Notes: a model not told the origin generated them from the letters alone. DNA of 64,000 bases from an uncultured Oscillibacter sp. (GCA_910584995.1 CAJUDW010000005.1:1-64000); one strand, 5' to 3'. Positions 25,076 to 33,878 are shown, numbered from the stretch's first letter. Translations and numbers: made by a program.

Positions 25076-25915
25076 ATTAGCGATAACTGGATCGTAAGTA
25101 TCCTAGAAAGCGCCCTGACGGACTGGAACGGCAAATTATCCGAGATATGGACCCTACTGACGCAGACGCCGCAGAGCTTCAAAGGCGGCGATATTTGGAC
25201 CGCTGTCTCCGGCATACACACCGCCATGGTAGGCGTTGGCTACGGCCTCCTGGTTCTGTTCTTCGCCATGGGCATTTTCCAGAGCGCCGCCAGCTTTCGG
25301 GATTTCCAGCGCCCGGAGTTTGCTTTGCGGCATTTCATCCGCTTCATTCTGGCAAAAGTAGCCGTGGGGAGCTGCATGGAGATCATGACCGCCATTTTCA
25401 GCGTATGCGGCGGGATCGTGGCGACGGTCATGAGCGGCATGGGCGGCTCCGTCTCCACGGCGGCCACATTGCCCAGCGAGATCGTGACGGCCATAGAGGG
25501 CCTGGGCCTCCTGGAGAGCATTCCCTTGTGGCTGGTGTCCCTGCTGGGCAGCCTGTTCATTACCGTGATGTCCTTTATCCTGCTGCTGACGGTGTATGGC
25601 CGGTTCTTCCGGCTCTACATGTTCACGGCCCTGGCGCCCCTGCCTCTGGCCTCCTTCGCCGGGGAAGGCACCGCCGCCAGCGGCAAGGCGTTCCTGAAAA
25701 GCTATATCGGTGTGTGCATGGAAGGGGCTGTCATCGTCCTGGCCTGCCTGATCTACTCCGCGTTCCTCTCCAGCAGCAGCCCCGCCGTGGACAGCAGCTT
25801 ACCCGCCGTGACTATGGCGTGGCAGTACATTGGACAGTTAATTTTCAATATGCTGATCCTTACGGGGCTTGTGAAGGGGGCGGACCGGATTGTAAAGGAG
25901 ATGTTGGGCTTATAG
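25076..25915 (+). CDS. VirB6/TrbL-like membrane protein, probable ATT start
   Basis: A 279-residue polytopic membrane protein. The first ATG in frame is at 25226, but the frame upstream encodes a family-like N-terminus (SDNWIVSILESALTDWNGKL, then SEIWTLLTQTPQSFKGGDIW). The only start that keeps it and fits the strong AAGGGGGGAA site is ATT 25076. Helices include VGYGLLVLFFAMGIF, IPLWLVSLLGSLFITVMSFI and QLIFNMLILTGLV. VirB6-type proteins form part of the inner-membrane channel. The TAG stop overlaps the proposed start of the next gene. Confidence 0.82.
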   Translation: MSDNWIVSILESALTDWNGKLSEIWTLLTQTPQSFKGGDIWTAVSGIHTAMVGVGYGLLVLFFAMGIFQSAASFRDFQRPEFALRHFIRFILAKVAVGSCMEIMTAIFSVCGGIVATVMSGMGGSVSTAATLPSEIVTAIEGLGLLESIPLWLVSLLGSLFITVMSFILLLTVYGRFFRLYMFTALAPLPLASFAGEGTAASGKAFLKSYIGVCMEGAVIVLACLIYSAFLSSSSPAVDSSLPAVTMAWQYIGQLIFNMLILTGLVKGADRIVKEMLGL

Positions 25916-26457
25916 GGAAAAAGTATAATGTCATTTATGCCGACCCTCCCTGGAACTACCGGGTATGGAGCTGCGGCGGGCTGGCAGAGAGCCACTATCC
26001 CACCATGACCATTAAGGACATCAAGGCCCTGCCCGTCTCCGAGCTGGCTGCCGGTGACTGCGCCCTGTTCCTCTGGATCACCATGCCCATGCTCTGCGAG
26101 GCGTGGGAGGTCATGGAGGCGTGGGGCTTTTCCTACAAGACCGCCGCCTTCGTCTGGATCAAGCTGAATCAGAAGGCGGACAGCGTGTATTGGGGCATGG
26201 GCCACTGGACCAGGGCCAACGCGGAGCTGTGCCTGCTGGCGACCAGGGGGACCCCGCGCCGCCAAGCGAAGAATATCCACCAAGTCATCCTCTCCCGCAT
26301 TGAGGAACACAGCAAGAAGCCGGAGGAAGCCCGGCGGCGCATTGAAGCCCTGATGGGCGACGTGCCCCGCGTGGAGCTGTTCGCCCGCCGCCCCGCCCCC
26401 GGCTGGGACGTTTGGGGAAATGAGGTGGACAGCACCATTGACTGGATCAAAACTTGA
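25912..26457 (+). CDS. MT-A70-type adenine methyltransferase, probable ATA start
   Basis: About 181 residues. The frame has no ATG, GTG or TTG near the conserved N-terminus GKKYNVIYADPPWNYR. ATA 25912 overlaps the preceding TAG as ATAG, with AAAGGAG 11 bases upstream, suggesting coupled initiation. Motif IV is DPPW (about residues 12-15). The rest (SHYPTMTIKDIKALPV, LFLWITMPML, GRP-like ARRPAPGWDVWGNE) is the MT-A70 family, which makes N6-methyladenine. It may mark the element DNA against host restriction. Its place inside the channel-gene operon is typical for these ICEs. Confidence 0.82.
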   Translation: MGKKYNVIYADPPWNYRVWSCGGLAESHYPTMTIKDIKALPVSELAAGDCALFLWITMPMLCEAWEVMEAWGFSYKTAAFVWIKLNQKADSVYWGMGHWTRANAELCLLATRGTPRRQAKNIHQVILSRIEEHSKKPEEARRRIEALMGDVPRVELFARRPAPGWDVWGNEVDSTIDWIKT

Positions 26458-26473
26458 AACGAGGTGAGCAACT

Positions 26474-26818
26474 ATCGAAATTAAAATTCCCAAAGAAGTC
26501 CGCCAGCACAAGGAGACCATCTTCTTTGGCCTCTCCACCCGGCAATTCTTCTGCGCCGTGGCCGCCGTGGGGATCGCCGTGGCCGTCTACCTGGGCCTGG
26601 GCCCCGTACTCGGCCAGGAGACCGCAAGCTGGCTCTGCGTCCTGGCCGCCGCGCCCATGGCCGTGGCCGGGTTCTTCAGCTACAACGGCCTCACCCTGGA
26701 GCAATTCGCCTGGGCCTTCCTCAAGTCCGAGCTGCTTTGCGCCGGAGGGCGGCGCTTTGTCTCCGAAAACTTCTACTACACCATACTGAACCGAAAGGAG
26801 GCCATAGACTTTGATTAA
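26474..26818 (+). CDS. PrgI/VirB3-like membrane protein, probable ATC start
   Basis: About 114 residues. The family N-terminus (EIKIPKEVRQHKETIFFGLS) is in frame, but no ATG, GTG or TTG precedes it after the in-frame stop at 26465. ATC 26474 lies five bases after GAGGTGAG and would give Met-Glu-Ile-Lys, matching PrgI proteins. Two helices follow (FFCAVAAVGIAVAVYLGL; WLCVLAAAPMAVAGFFSY). PrgI is the VirB3 equivalent that pairs with VirB4. The gene overlaps virB4 by 8 bases. Confidence 0.82.
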   Translation: MEIKIPKEVRQHKETIFFGLSTRQFFCAVAAVGIAVAVYLGLGPVLGQETASWLCVLAAAPMAVAGFFSYNGLTLEQFAWAFLKSELLCAGGRRFVSENFYYTILNRKEAIDFD

Positions 26819-29138
26819 GGCCCTTTCCGCCGCCAACAAGAGCGAGCGGGACAAGTTCAAGATTCCCCGCAGCGTTCAGCAGTCCATCCCTGTCAAATGC
26901 GTCTATGCAGACGGCATCTGGCTGGTAGGCCGCAAGCACAGCCGGACCTGGCGCTTTTCCGATGTCAACTACGCCGCCGCGTCCGAGGACGACCGGCGGG
27001 GTATTTTCCTCTCCTATGGCGGCGTCCTCAACTCCCTGCCCACGGACGCCGCCGCCAAGATCACCATCATCAACCGCCGCCTCAACCCCGTGGACTTCCA
27101 GCGCACCATTTTGATGAAGGAGCGGGGGGACGGCCTGGACCAGTACCGCCGGGAATCCAACCGCATCCTCACCCAACGGGCGGCGGAGAGCAACAATCTG
27201 GTCCAGGAGAAGTACATCACCCTCTCCATCCCCCAGCGGAAGATCGAGGAAAGCCGGGCCTATTTCCGCCGGGTGGACGCCAACCTCTCCAAGAGCTTTG
27301 GCCGTCTGGACAGCGGCGCCCGGCCTGTCTCCACCCATGACCGACTCCGTATCCTCCACGACTTCTTCCGCCCCGGCGAGGAACAGTATTTTACCTTCGA
27401 CCAGTCCGCCGCTGTCCGCCGCGGGCTGGACTTCCGGGACCTGATCTGCCCGGACGGGCTGCGGTTCCGGGCCGGATATTTTGAGATGGGGGACAAGGTA
27501 GGCCGGGTGCTATTTCTCAAGGACTACGCCAGCTACATCAAGGACAGCATGATCTCCGACCTCTCCGACTTCTCCCGGAACCTCATGCTGTCCATTGACA
27601 TCCTCCCCATTCCCACGGATGAGGCCGTGAAGGAGATACAGGGCCGCATCCTGGGCATTGAGACGGACATTACCCGCTGGCAGCAGCGCCAGAACGACAA
27701 GAACAACTTCACCGCCACGGTCCCCTACGATCTGGAACAGCTCCGGGGCGAGGCCAAGGAATTTCTCTCCGACCTCACCGAGCGGGACCAGCGCATGATG
27801 TTCGCCGTGGTGACGCTGGTGCATATCGCGGACAGCCTGGAGCAGTTGGACGCCGACACGGAGACCTTGCTTTCCATTGGCCGGGAACACCTCTGCCAGT
27901 TCTCCGTGCTGCGCTACCAGCAGGAGGACGGCTTAAACACCGTCCTGCCCTACGGCCTGCGCCGGGTGAAGGCCCTGCGGACCCTCACCACCGAGAGCGC
28001 CGCCGTCCTCATGCCCTTCCGTGTCCAGGAGATACAGGACCCCGGCGGACTGCCCTACGGCGTCAACGCCATCTCCAAGAATCTGCTGATCTGCGACCGC
28101 AAGCGCCTGATCTCGCCCCACGCCTTCTACCTGGGCGTCTCCGGCTCCGGCAAGTCCATGGCGATGAAATCCACTGTGGAAAACGTGGCCCTGGCGACCA
28201 ATGACGATATTATCATCATAGACGCCGAACGGGAGTACGGGCCCCTGGCCCGCGCCCTGGGCGGGGAAGTTATCGAAATCTCTCCCCATAGCAAGCACCA
28301 TATCAACCCCCTGGAAGTGACGGAGGACTACGGAGACGGGGAGAACCCTGTCGCCATGAAGTCCGAGATTATCACCAGCATTTTGGAACAGCAGATGGGC
28401 GTGGGGCGGCTCACCGGCAGCCACAAGTCCATCATTGACCGCTGCACCGCCAACGTCTACCAGACCTATTTCAGCAGCCGGGGGAAGGCCCCCATGCCTC
28501 TGCTGACGGACTGGCGAAACGAGGTCATGCGGCAGGTGGACCCGGAGGCCCGGGAGATCGCCCTGGCCGCCGAGCTGATCACCGAGGGCAGCTTAAACGT
28601 GTTCGCCCACCCCGGCAACGTCAACATGGACAGCCGGATCGTGGTCCTGGACCTCTACGAGATGGGGGAACAGCTCCGGCCCACGGCCCTGGTCGTCACC
28701 CTGGAGGCCATCCAGAACCGCGTCATGGAGAACCGGAAGCGGGGGAAGTACACCTGGGTATTCCTGGACGAAGTATATTTGTACTTCAAATACCACTACT
28801 CCGGGGAATTTCTCTACCGGGCCTGGAAGCGATTCAGAAAGTACGCCGCGCCCATGACGGCGGCCACGCAGAATATCGAGGAATGTCTGAAATCCGAGAC
28901 GGCCCGCCTCATGCTGGCGAACTCCGAATTTCTGCTGCTGTTCAATCAGGCGGCCACGGACCGGGCGGAGCTTGCCAAGCTCCTGCATATCTCCGACACG
29001 CAGATGGGCTACATCACCAACGCCGAGGCGGGACACGGCCTCCTGCGGATCGGCGGCTCCCTGGTGCCCTTCTCCAATACCATCCCCAAGGACACGGAGC
29101 TGTACCGGCTCATGTCCACTACTCCCGGCGAAGGTTGA
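26811..29138 (+). CDS. VirB4-type conjugation ATPase
   Basis: A 775-residue protein with a TTG start behind AAAGGAGG. The N-terminal half is the VirB4 domain. The C-terminal ATPase has Walker A LGVSGSGKSMAM (about 440-451), DDIIIIDAEREYGPLARALG, Walker B YTWVFLDEVYLYF (about 645-657) and TAATQNIEECL. It energises assembly of the channel and substrate transfer. Its length matches Gram-positive VirB4/CD1112-like ATPases. Confidence 0.93.
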   Translation: MIKALSAANKSERDKFKIPRSVQQSIPVKCVYADGIWLVGRKHSRTWRFSDVNYAAASEDDRRGIFLSYGGVLNSLPTDAAAKITIINRRLNPVDFQRTILMKERGDGLDQYRRESNRILTQRAAESNNLVQEKYITLSIPQRKIEESRAYFRRVDANLSKSFGRLDSGARPVSTHDRLRILHDFFRPGEEQYFTFDQSAAVRRGLDFRDLICPDGLRFRAGYFEMGDKVGRVLFLKDYASYIKDSMISDLSDFSRNLMLSIDILPIPTDEAVKEIQGRILGIETDITRWQQRQNDKNNFTATVPYDLEQLRGEAKEFLSDLTERDQRMMFAVVTLVHIADSLEQLDADTETLLSIGREHLCQFSVLRYQQEDGLNTVLPYGLRRVKALRTLTTESAAVLMPFRVQEIQDPGGLPYGVNAISKNLLICDRKRLISPHAFYLGVSGSGKSMAMKSTVENVALATNDDIIIIDAEREYGPLARALGGEVIEISPHSKHHINPLEVTEDYGDGENPVAMKSEIITSILEQQMGVGRLTGSHKSIIDRCTANVYQTYFSSRGKAPMPLLTDWRNEVMRQVDPEAREIALAAELITEGSLNVFAHPGNVNMDSRIVVLDLYEMGEQLRPTALVVTLEAIQNRVMENRKRGKYTWVFLDEVYLYFKYHYSGEFLYRAWKRFRKYAAPMTAATQNIEECLKSETARLMLANSEFLLLFNQAATDRAELAKLLHISDTQMGYITNAEAGHGLLRIGGSLVPFSNTIPKDTELYRLMSTTPGEG

Positions 29139-29165
29139 AATAAATCCCACGGTGAGACGCGAATC
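29138..29165 (+). repeat. ICE palindrome before the cytosine methylase gene
   Basis: A consensus copy (core TCCCACGGTGAGACGC) between the virB4 stop codon and the start of the methylase gene. It replaces any strong ribosome site, the methylase ATG following six bases later. Confidence 0.9.
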
Positions 29166-29170
29166 GCAGT

Positions 29171-30235
29171 ATGGAGAAGATCACATTAGGCAGTCTCTTT
29201 GATGGCATCGGCGTATTCCCCCTGGCGGCCACGCTCCATGGCATCACGCCGCTTTGGGCAAGTGAAATTGAAAAGGCCCCCATTTCCATCACCCGGCGGC
29301 ACTTCCCGGATATGGAGCATTTGGGGGACATTACGAAGCTGGACGGCGGGAAGATACCCGCCGTCCACGTTTTGACATTCGGCTCACCCTGCCAAAATCT
29401 CTCGCAAATTGGCAACCGCACAGGGCTTGCCGGAGAAAAATCCAGCCTGTTTTATCAGGCGATACGAATTATAAAGGAAATGAGGGATGCAACTGATGGA
29501 CGGTTTCCAGTTATCGCTGTTTGGGAGAACGTCATGGGAAGCCTTTCATCAAGCGACCGGCTTGATTTTGCGGCCGTGCTCCGGGCGTTCACAGATACCG
29601 ACATTCCAATTCCTGCTTCTGGAGGATGGGCCCACGCCGGAATGGTGCGAGGCCGAGGGCCTGACCTCTGCTGGCGGCTCATGGACGCCCAATATTGGGC
29701 AAGCCCCCGCCTGGCGCGACGGCAGAGAATTTTCATCGTGGCGGATTTTGGAGGGCGGCGTGCTCACGAAATACTGTTTAAGCCCCGCCCAATGTTCCAG
29801 ATTCCTCCGTCTCGCGGAGAAGGCGGGATGCCCGCCGCCCAGGATCATCGAGGCCCTGTTATTGAAGCAGGGGGGCGAGTACCCGTCGTCCGACCCTTTC
29901 AAATGTTCCGTATGCGCGGCGCTGCGAATGACCGATACCACGTCCAATTCCGGGACAGCTTCGGATTCGCAGATGACCCTTTTCCCACTCTTTTAGCGGG
30001 CGGCGTGGCTCCGTTCGCCTTCTGGTATGAGGACGATCCCATGGGCGGCTGTATCCGTTACCCCACGGAACTGGAGAGCGAACGGCTCATGGGCCTGCCT
30101 GACGGCTGGACAAAGTACGGAGCGGACGGGCGGGAGATTAGCGGGGTTCAGCGTTACCGAGCCCTGGGAAATTCTATTGCTCTGCCCTGCGCCGGGTATA
30201 TCATGGCGGGGATCAGTGAAGTATTGAACCAATGA
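29171..30235 (+). CDS. C5 cytosine-specific DNA methyltransferase
   Basis: A 354-residue protein with the family motifs: GSLFDGIGVFPLA (motif I, SAM), FGSPCQNLSQIG (motif IV, catalytic Cys of PCQ at about 74), VIAVWENVMG (motif VI), QRIFIVADF (VIII) and YRALGNSIALP (X). No cognate restriction enzyme lies beside it, so it is probably a solitary methylase that protects the transferring element or alters expression. The ribosome site is weak. A second protein is encoded in another frame within it. Confidence 0.9.
   Translation: MEKITLGSLFDGIGVFPLAATLHGITPLWASEIEKAPISITRRHFPDMEHLGDITKLDGGKIPAVHVLTFGSPCQNLSQIGNRTGLAGEKSSLFYQAIRIIKEMRDATDGRFPVIAVWENVMGSLSSSDRLDFAAVLRAFTDTDIPIPASGGWAHAGMVRGRGPDLCWRLMDAQYWASPRLARRQRIFIVADFGGRRAHEILFKPRPMFQIPPSRGEGGMPAAQDHRGPVIEAGGRVPVVRPFQMFRMRGAANDRYHVQFRDSFGFADDPFPTLLAGGVAPFAFWYEDDPMGGCIRYPTELESERLMGLPDGWTKYGADGREISGVQRYRALGNSIALPCAGYIMAGISEVLNQ
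29487..29996 (+). CDS. Protein encoded in an alternative frame within the methylase gene
   Basis: A 169-residue open frame wholly inside the methylase gene, starting at ATG 29487 with AAAGGAAA upstream. Segments such as FQLSLFGRTSWEAF, FLLLEDGPTPEWCEAEGLTS and LTKYCLSPAQCSRFLRLAEK resemble a protein I associate with C5 methylase genes of phages and ICEs, which typically reads W.LSPKACAGILRRAE. Both frames look like real proteins, which argues for true dual coding. Its function is unknown. The recalled similarity was not checked against a database. Confidence 0.6.
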   Translation: MQLMDGFQLSLFGRTSWEAFHQATGLILRPCSGRSQIPTFQFLLLEDGPTPEWCEAEGLTSAGGSWTPNIGQAPAWRDGREFSSWRILEGGVLTKYCLSPAQCSRFLRLAEKAGCPPPRIIEALLLKQGGEYPSSDPFKCSVCAALRMTDTTSNSGTASDSQMTLFPLF

Positions 30236-30237
30236 CC

Positions 30238-30270
30238 GGACGCGTCTCTTGCGGGGCGCGTCCTATTTTT
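30238..30270 (+). terminator. Terminator after the methylase gene
   Basis: GGACGCG (30238-30244) pairs with CGCGTCC (30257-30263), followed by TATTTTT. It begins three bases after the methylase stop and lies ahead of the ribosome site of the hydrolase gene, so it may reduce downstream transcription. Confidence 0.7.
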
Positions 30271-30288
30271 GATGAAGGAGGCGACGCC

Positions 30289-32547
30289 ATGCCCAAAGCA
30301 AAAGAACGAAAACCAGACGATAAGATCAAGAACCAGGGCAAGCGCAAAGGCAGCAAGCCGACCCAGGATCAGGCCCGCCGCGTCATGACGGCGAAGATGC
30401 GGAAGGAGCGGCAGAAGCGTCTCGCCAGCGGCTCCACCAGCGAGACGGCCCGAGAGACCAGTCCGACTACCGAAGCTGTGGAACAGGTGGAACAGACCGC
30501 CGGGGCCGCTGTTCATGAAACAGGCCAGCGGACAAAGCAGGGTATTTCCAAGGCTGTCACCAGGGCGAGGCAGGAGCGCCGGAAGTTCAAGGAGCGGCAG
30601 GACCAGCCGAAGGAGAAGGATCAGCCCCCGGAACCTCCGGCCCCGGAGACCCCGGAGGCCCCAGTCCCGGAGCTGGACCGCCCGGCCCCCAGGGAACAGG
30701 CCGGGCGAACGCCGCCGCGCTCCAAGCCCCAGCTACACGGAAGGACCAGCACAAGACCAGCGGCCCCAAAGGAGAAGCCCGCTCCGTCTGTCCGCTCCAG
30801 AGTGCCAGGAACACGGCCCGCCAGTAACCCGGAAGCTCCAGCCGTTCCGAAAATACGTCCGGCAGGGACACCGGCAGATCCTCCGGTCCCCAGGACGCGG
30901 ACAGAGAAAGCGCGGCCCATAGTGCCGCCTGCTGAACCTTGGACAGCAGATAAACCGCCCGCTCCGCCAACGCCGGGGGAGCGTATGCGGGAATGGGCCG
31001 TGGACAAGCGGAGGAAGCAGGCCCAGGAGCATAGACAGGCCTCCGCCCCGCCGGAGTACGGGGAGCCTCCCCCGGCCAGTCATTATGGGAAATCTCCCGC
31101 TACCCCCGGCAGCTCCACTACTCCTAAAACGGCCCCTTCTCTTGAAAATCAATCCATCTATCCATCAATCAAAGAGCGGCCCCGGTCCTCCGCCATTCTG
31201 AAAGAGAAAGTCCAGGGCTGGACGATCACCCCCAGGACACGCCGGGGCGTGGAACAGGCCGCCGGGAGTACGGCCATCCCTCCGAAAACTCCCACCCTCG
31301 TAGGAAAGAAAACTACCGCAAAGCGCCTCACGGAGCGGATGCGCCAAAAGGCGAAAGCAGAGGCCCAGCAGGCCATGGCCAAGGGCACGAAAAGGACGGC
31401 CAGGGCCGCTGTGGACCTCTCCCGGAAAGCGGCCATAGCTACCGCAAAGGCGGTGAAGTCCCTGATCGGCGCTCTCTCCGCCCTGGTGGGCGGAGCCACC
31501 CTCGCCGCCGCCCTCTGCGTGATCTTCCTGATTGCCGCCGTGATCGCCTCGCCCTTCGGACTTCTCTTTTCCAACGAGCCCTCCCCCGGAGCCGTCCCTC
31601 TGAACGCCGCCGTGACGCGGATCAATGTGGAGCTGACGGACAAGCTGGCCCTGCTGCAAGCCGGGGACTATGACAGCATCGACATCCAGGGCACAGGCCC
31701 GGACTGGCGGGAGGTAGCGGCGGTATTCGCCTGCAAGACCGCCCTGGGCGCGGGCGGCGTGGACGTGGCCGCGCTGACCCCGGACCGGGTGGACCGGCTG
31801 AAAGCCGTCTTTTGGGATATGTGCGAGATTACCAGCAGCGTGGAAACCATAGACCACCCCGCCAACGGCTCTGCGGAGGCATGGACGGAGAAGATTCTAC
31901 ATATCACCATCACAGCCAGGACCGCCGATGAAATGCGGACGGTCTATCTTTTTACCCCCGAGCAGAACAGCGCCTTGACGGAGCTCCTGGCGGAGCTGAA
32001 CGGGATCGGTACACTGCTGGGAGACCTAGGTATCACCCAGGAGGACGCCGCCGAACTGCTGCGCCGCTTGCCGGAGGACCTTTCCCCGGAGCGCCGGGCC
32101 GTGGTGGAGACGGCCTGCAAGCTGGTGGGCAAGGTAAATTATTTTTGGGGCGGGAAGTCCCTGGTCCTTGGCTGGGACTCCCGCTGGGGGACCATCCAAA
32201 AGGTTTGGGCCGCTGGCAGCCCCTCCACGGGGACCTACCGGCCCTACGGCATGGATTGTTCCGGTTTTGTGGACTGGGTATTTTACAATATGTCCGGCGG
32301 CAGCTACGTCATAGGCCACGGCGGAGGGGCCCGGATGCAGCATAGCTACTGCACGCCCATTTCCTGGTCCCAGGCCCAGCCCGGCGATTTGGTATTCTAC
32401 CCGGAGGACACCCATGTTGGTATCGTGGGCGGCTGGGACGAGGACGGCAATATCCAGATCATCCACTGTGCCAGCGGGCAAAACAACGTGGTCATTACCG
32501 GAAAGGCCGGGTTTACCACCATAGGCAGGCCGGACTACTACGGCTAA
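30289..32547 (+). CDS. NlpC/P60 cell-wall hydrolase of the transfer apparatus
   Basis: A 752-residue protein starting at ATG 30289 behind GAAGGAGG. Residues 1-380 are a basic, Pro-rich cytoplasmic region. A membrane helix follows (LVGGATLAAALCVIFLIAAV), then an extracellular part with an NlpC/P60 domain at the C-terminus: YGMDCSGFVDWVFY (Cys about 656), DTHVGIVGGWDEDG and IQIIHCASG. This is the VirB1-like peptidoglycan hydrolase that opens the wall for the conjugation channel. The unusually long cytoplasmic half may contact VirB4 or VirD4. Confidence 0.88.
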   Translation: MPKAKERKPDDKIKNQGKRKGSKPTQDQARRVMTAKMRKERQKRLASGSTSETARETSPTTEAVEQVEQTAGAAVHETGQRTKQGISKAVTRARQERRKFKERQDQPKEKDQPPEPPAPETPEAPVPELDRPAPREQAGRTPPRSKPQLHGRTSTRPAAPKEKPAPSVRSRVPGTRPASNPEAPAVPKIRPAGTPADPPVPRTRTEKARPIVPPAEPWTADKPPAPPTPGERMREWAVDKRRKQAQEHRQASAPPEYGEPPPASHYGKSPATPGSSTTPKTAPSLENQSIYPSIKERPRSSAILKEKVQGWTITPRTRRGVEQAAGSTAIPPKTPTLVGKKTTAKRLTERMRQKAKAEAQQAMAKGTKRTARAAVDLSRKAAIATAKAVKSLIGALSALVGGATLAAALCVIFLIAAVIASPFGLLFSNEPSPGAVPLNAAVTRINVELTDKLALLQAGDYDSIDIQGTGPDWREVAAVFACKTALGAGGVDVAALTPDRVDRLKAVFWDMCEITSSVETIDHPANGSAEAWTEKILHITITARTADEMRTVYLFTPEQNSALTELLAELNGIGTLLGDLGITQEDAAELLRRLPEDLSPERRAVVETACKLVGKVNYFWGGKSLVLGWDSRWGTIQKVWAAGSPSTGTYRPYGMDCSGFVDWVFYNMSGGSYVIGHGGGARMQHSYCTPISWSQAQPGDLVFYPEDTHVGIVGGWDEDGNIQIIHCASGQNNVVITGKAGFTTIGRPDYYG

Positions 32548-32551
32548 AAAT

Positions 32552-32610
32552 GAATCTCACGGTGAGACGCGATTCTTGTCGAGAATCAAATCCCACCGTG
32601 AGATTTATTT
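32552..32610 (+). repeat. Two copies of the ICE palindrome at the end of the transfer operon
   Basis: A copy with extended arms at 32552-32575 (GAATCTCAC/GTGAGACGCGATTC) and a diverged copy at 32584-32610 (core TCCCACCGTGAGATTTATTT). They mark the right edge of the GC-rich backbone; sequence beyond 32611 is AT-richer cargo. Confidence 0.88.
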
Positions 32611-32684
32611 TTGTGCCCCAAATAAACAGAGACACTCTTTTATCATAACGAATTATTTAGCAGTTGCGGATACAGAATTTTAAT

Positions 32685-33116
32685 TTAGGATAAAGTGCCA
32701 TCTGATGAACATGCGATAGAAAGGGATAACCGCTTATCAATACCATCAAATTTAAAATATGCAGTACCAAAAGCTGTATTGCCAGAACAGCTGCCAACAC
32801 CTCGGACATAGGTTCCTCCCTCATATCCTGTACCTTCGACAGTAGCTCTTATGGCACGGGCATCGGAACCGGAAATATCAAAAATTGCAGTTAACGTTGC
32901 AGTTCCTACTAATGATGATCCGTGAAACACGCTGCCAGTTTTGTTCGCTGAAACAGTATCATTTGCGCGGTGTATAGAATATTGCGTGATTGTCTCCACC
33001 ATATAAAAGCCATCGCCTAAATCAACAACATTCTTTTCAGGTTCAGCGGCATACGCCAAAGTTGCTATTGTGGACAAAATTGCTATAGTCAGGCACAAAG
33101 CACAAATTTTTTTCAT
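32685..33116 (-). CDS. Secreted DUF6147-like protein
   Basis: A 143-residue protein with a signal peptide (ICALCLTIAILSTIATLAYA). The mature part is beta-rich (YMVETITQYSIHRANDTVSA, SLVGTATLTAIFDISGSDAR) and resembles DUF6147, small secreted Clostridia proteins of unknown role. It is the last gene of a three-gene minus-strand operon; its start overlaps the stop of the gene before it (ATGA type). Confidence 0.65.
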   Translation of the reverse strand: MKKICALCLTIAILSTIATLAYAAEPEKNVVDLGDGFYMVETITQYSIHRANDTVSANKTGSVFHGSSLVGTATLTAIFDISGSDARAIRATVEGTGYEGGTYVRGVGSCSGNTAFGTAYFKFDGIDKRLSLSIACSSDGTLS

Positions 33117-33562
33117 TTTTCTGTTCCTCCGTCAGAATGGGCGTCTACAGGGGTTCGTTCAAAGGCTGCCTCTGCTTCTTCCTCGGTTATTCGGGTTGCT
33201 GGTCCTATCACCACAACTGTATCCTCGTTAAAGTAAAGTGATTGATAGTACTTATAATACAAAAGAGATGATATAAGAACAAATACGACCAAAATTGCTA
33301 CATATATGCTGCGGCGGGCCAAAAGACGTTTCTTGCGGATAGCTTTAAATTTTGACTCTCCCAAACTCGAAAGCAATTCTGTGGCACACGTAGCAGGTTC
33401 ACCAAAGGTAGCTACATACTCGGTGTAATCCGCTTCCGGCTTTGCTTGCTGAAAGTCGTCCAGCATGTCTGTGAGTTGGTTAAGAAGATGATTTTTGTCA
33501 GCTCTGCCGCAGAAAAGGAAGCGTTTCACGCGCAATTTATATTGGTCAGCGGCTCTATTCAT
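33113..33562 (-). CDS. HAAS/DUF1700-like single-pass membrane protein
   Basis: A 149-residue protein. The N-terminal ~75 residues (FLFCGRADKNHLLNQLTDML, YVATFGEPATCATELLSSLG) resemble the HAAS/DUF1700 module that is commonly encoded next to PadR regulators. One membrane helix follows (SIYVAILVVFVLISSLLYYK), then a short acidic outside tail. Pairing of HAAS proteins with PadR suggests it controls or senses for the regulator. It overlaps its neighbours on both sides. Confidence 0.72.
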   Translation of the reverse strand: MNRAADQYKLRVKRFLFCGRADKNHLLNQLTDMLDDFQQAKPEADYTEYVATFGEPATCATELLSSLGESKFKAIRKKRLLARRSIYVAILVVFVLISSLLYYKYYQSLYFNEDTVVVIGPATRITEEEAEAAFERTPVDAHSDGGTEK

Positions 33563-33878
33563 TATTTGCCCCCCCTTCCGTCAATAATAATGTGACCCCC
33601 TCTATAAAGTCGTTATAACGCGCAATTAACTCCATCAAATAGCGCCGTCCCGCTTCGGTGATTTGATAATACTGCCGCCTCCGCCCGTCTGGAGCGGTTG
33701 ACTTATGCAGGTCCTGAACATAGTTATTTTCCATAAGCCGGTAGAGAAGCATATATGGAGGCACGATGTTCAATCTGTTCCCAGAACCCTCATACAGATT
33801 TTGCGAAATCTGATGGGCATACATATCTTCCCTGTTCAGCATAGCAAGAACAAGCATTTCCGCAACGGCCCGCTTCAA
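33555..33878 (-). CDS. PadR-family transcription regulator
   Basis: A 107-residue winged-helix protein from TTG 33878 (GAGGA upstream). The match is to PadR: AVAEMLVLAMLNREDMYAHQ, a variable wing, then GRRRQYYQITEAGRRYL. The frame continues to a CTG at 33917 and the added residues (PKNNPPQGIEENLKRAV) look like a normal PadR N-terminus, so the real start may be that CTG. PadR proteins repress their own operon and neighbours. It likely controls this operon and the divergent secreted-protein genes. Confidence 0.85.
   Translation of the reverse strand: MKRAVAEMLVLAMLNREDMYAHQISQNLYEGSGNRLNIVPPYMLLYRLMENNYVQDLHKSTAPDGRRRQYYQITEAGRRYLMELIARYNDFIEGVTLLLTEGGANNE

Noticed and set aside
25147..25911. 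N-terminal extension of the MT-A70 frame back to 25147
   Set aside because: It overlaps the VirB6-like gene in another frame and translates to Gly/Arg/His-rich noise; the family starts at GKKYNVIYADPPW.
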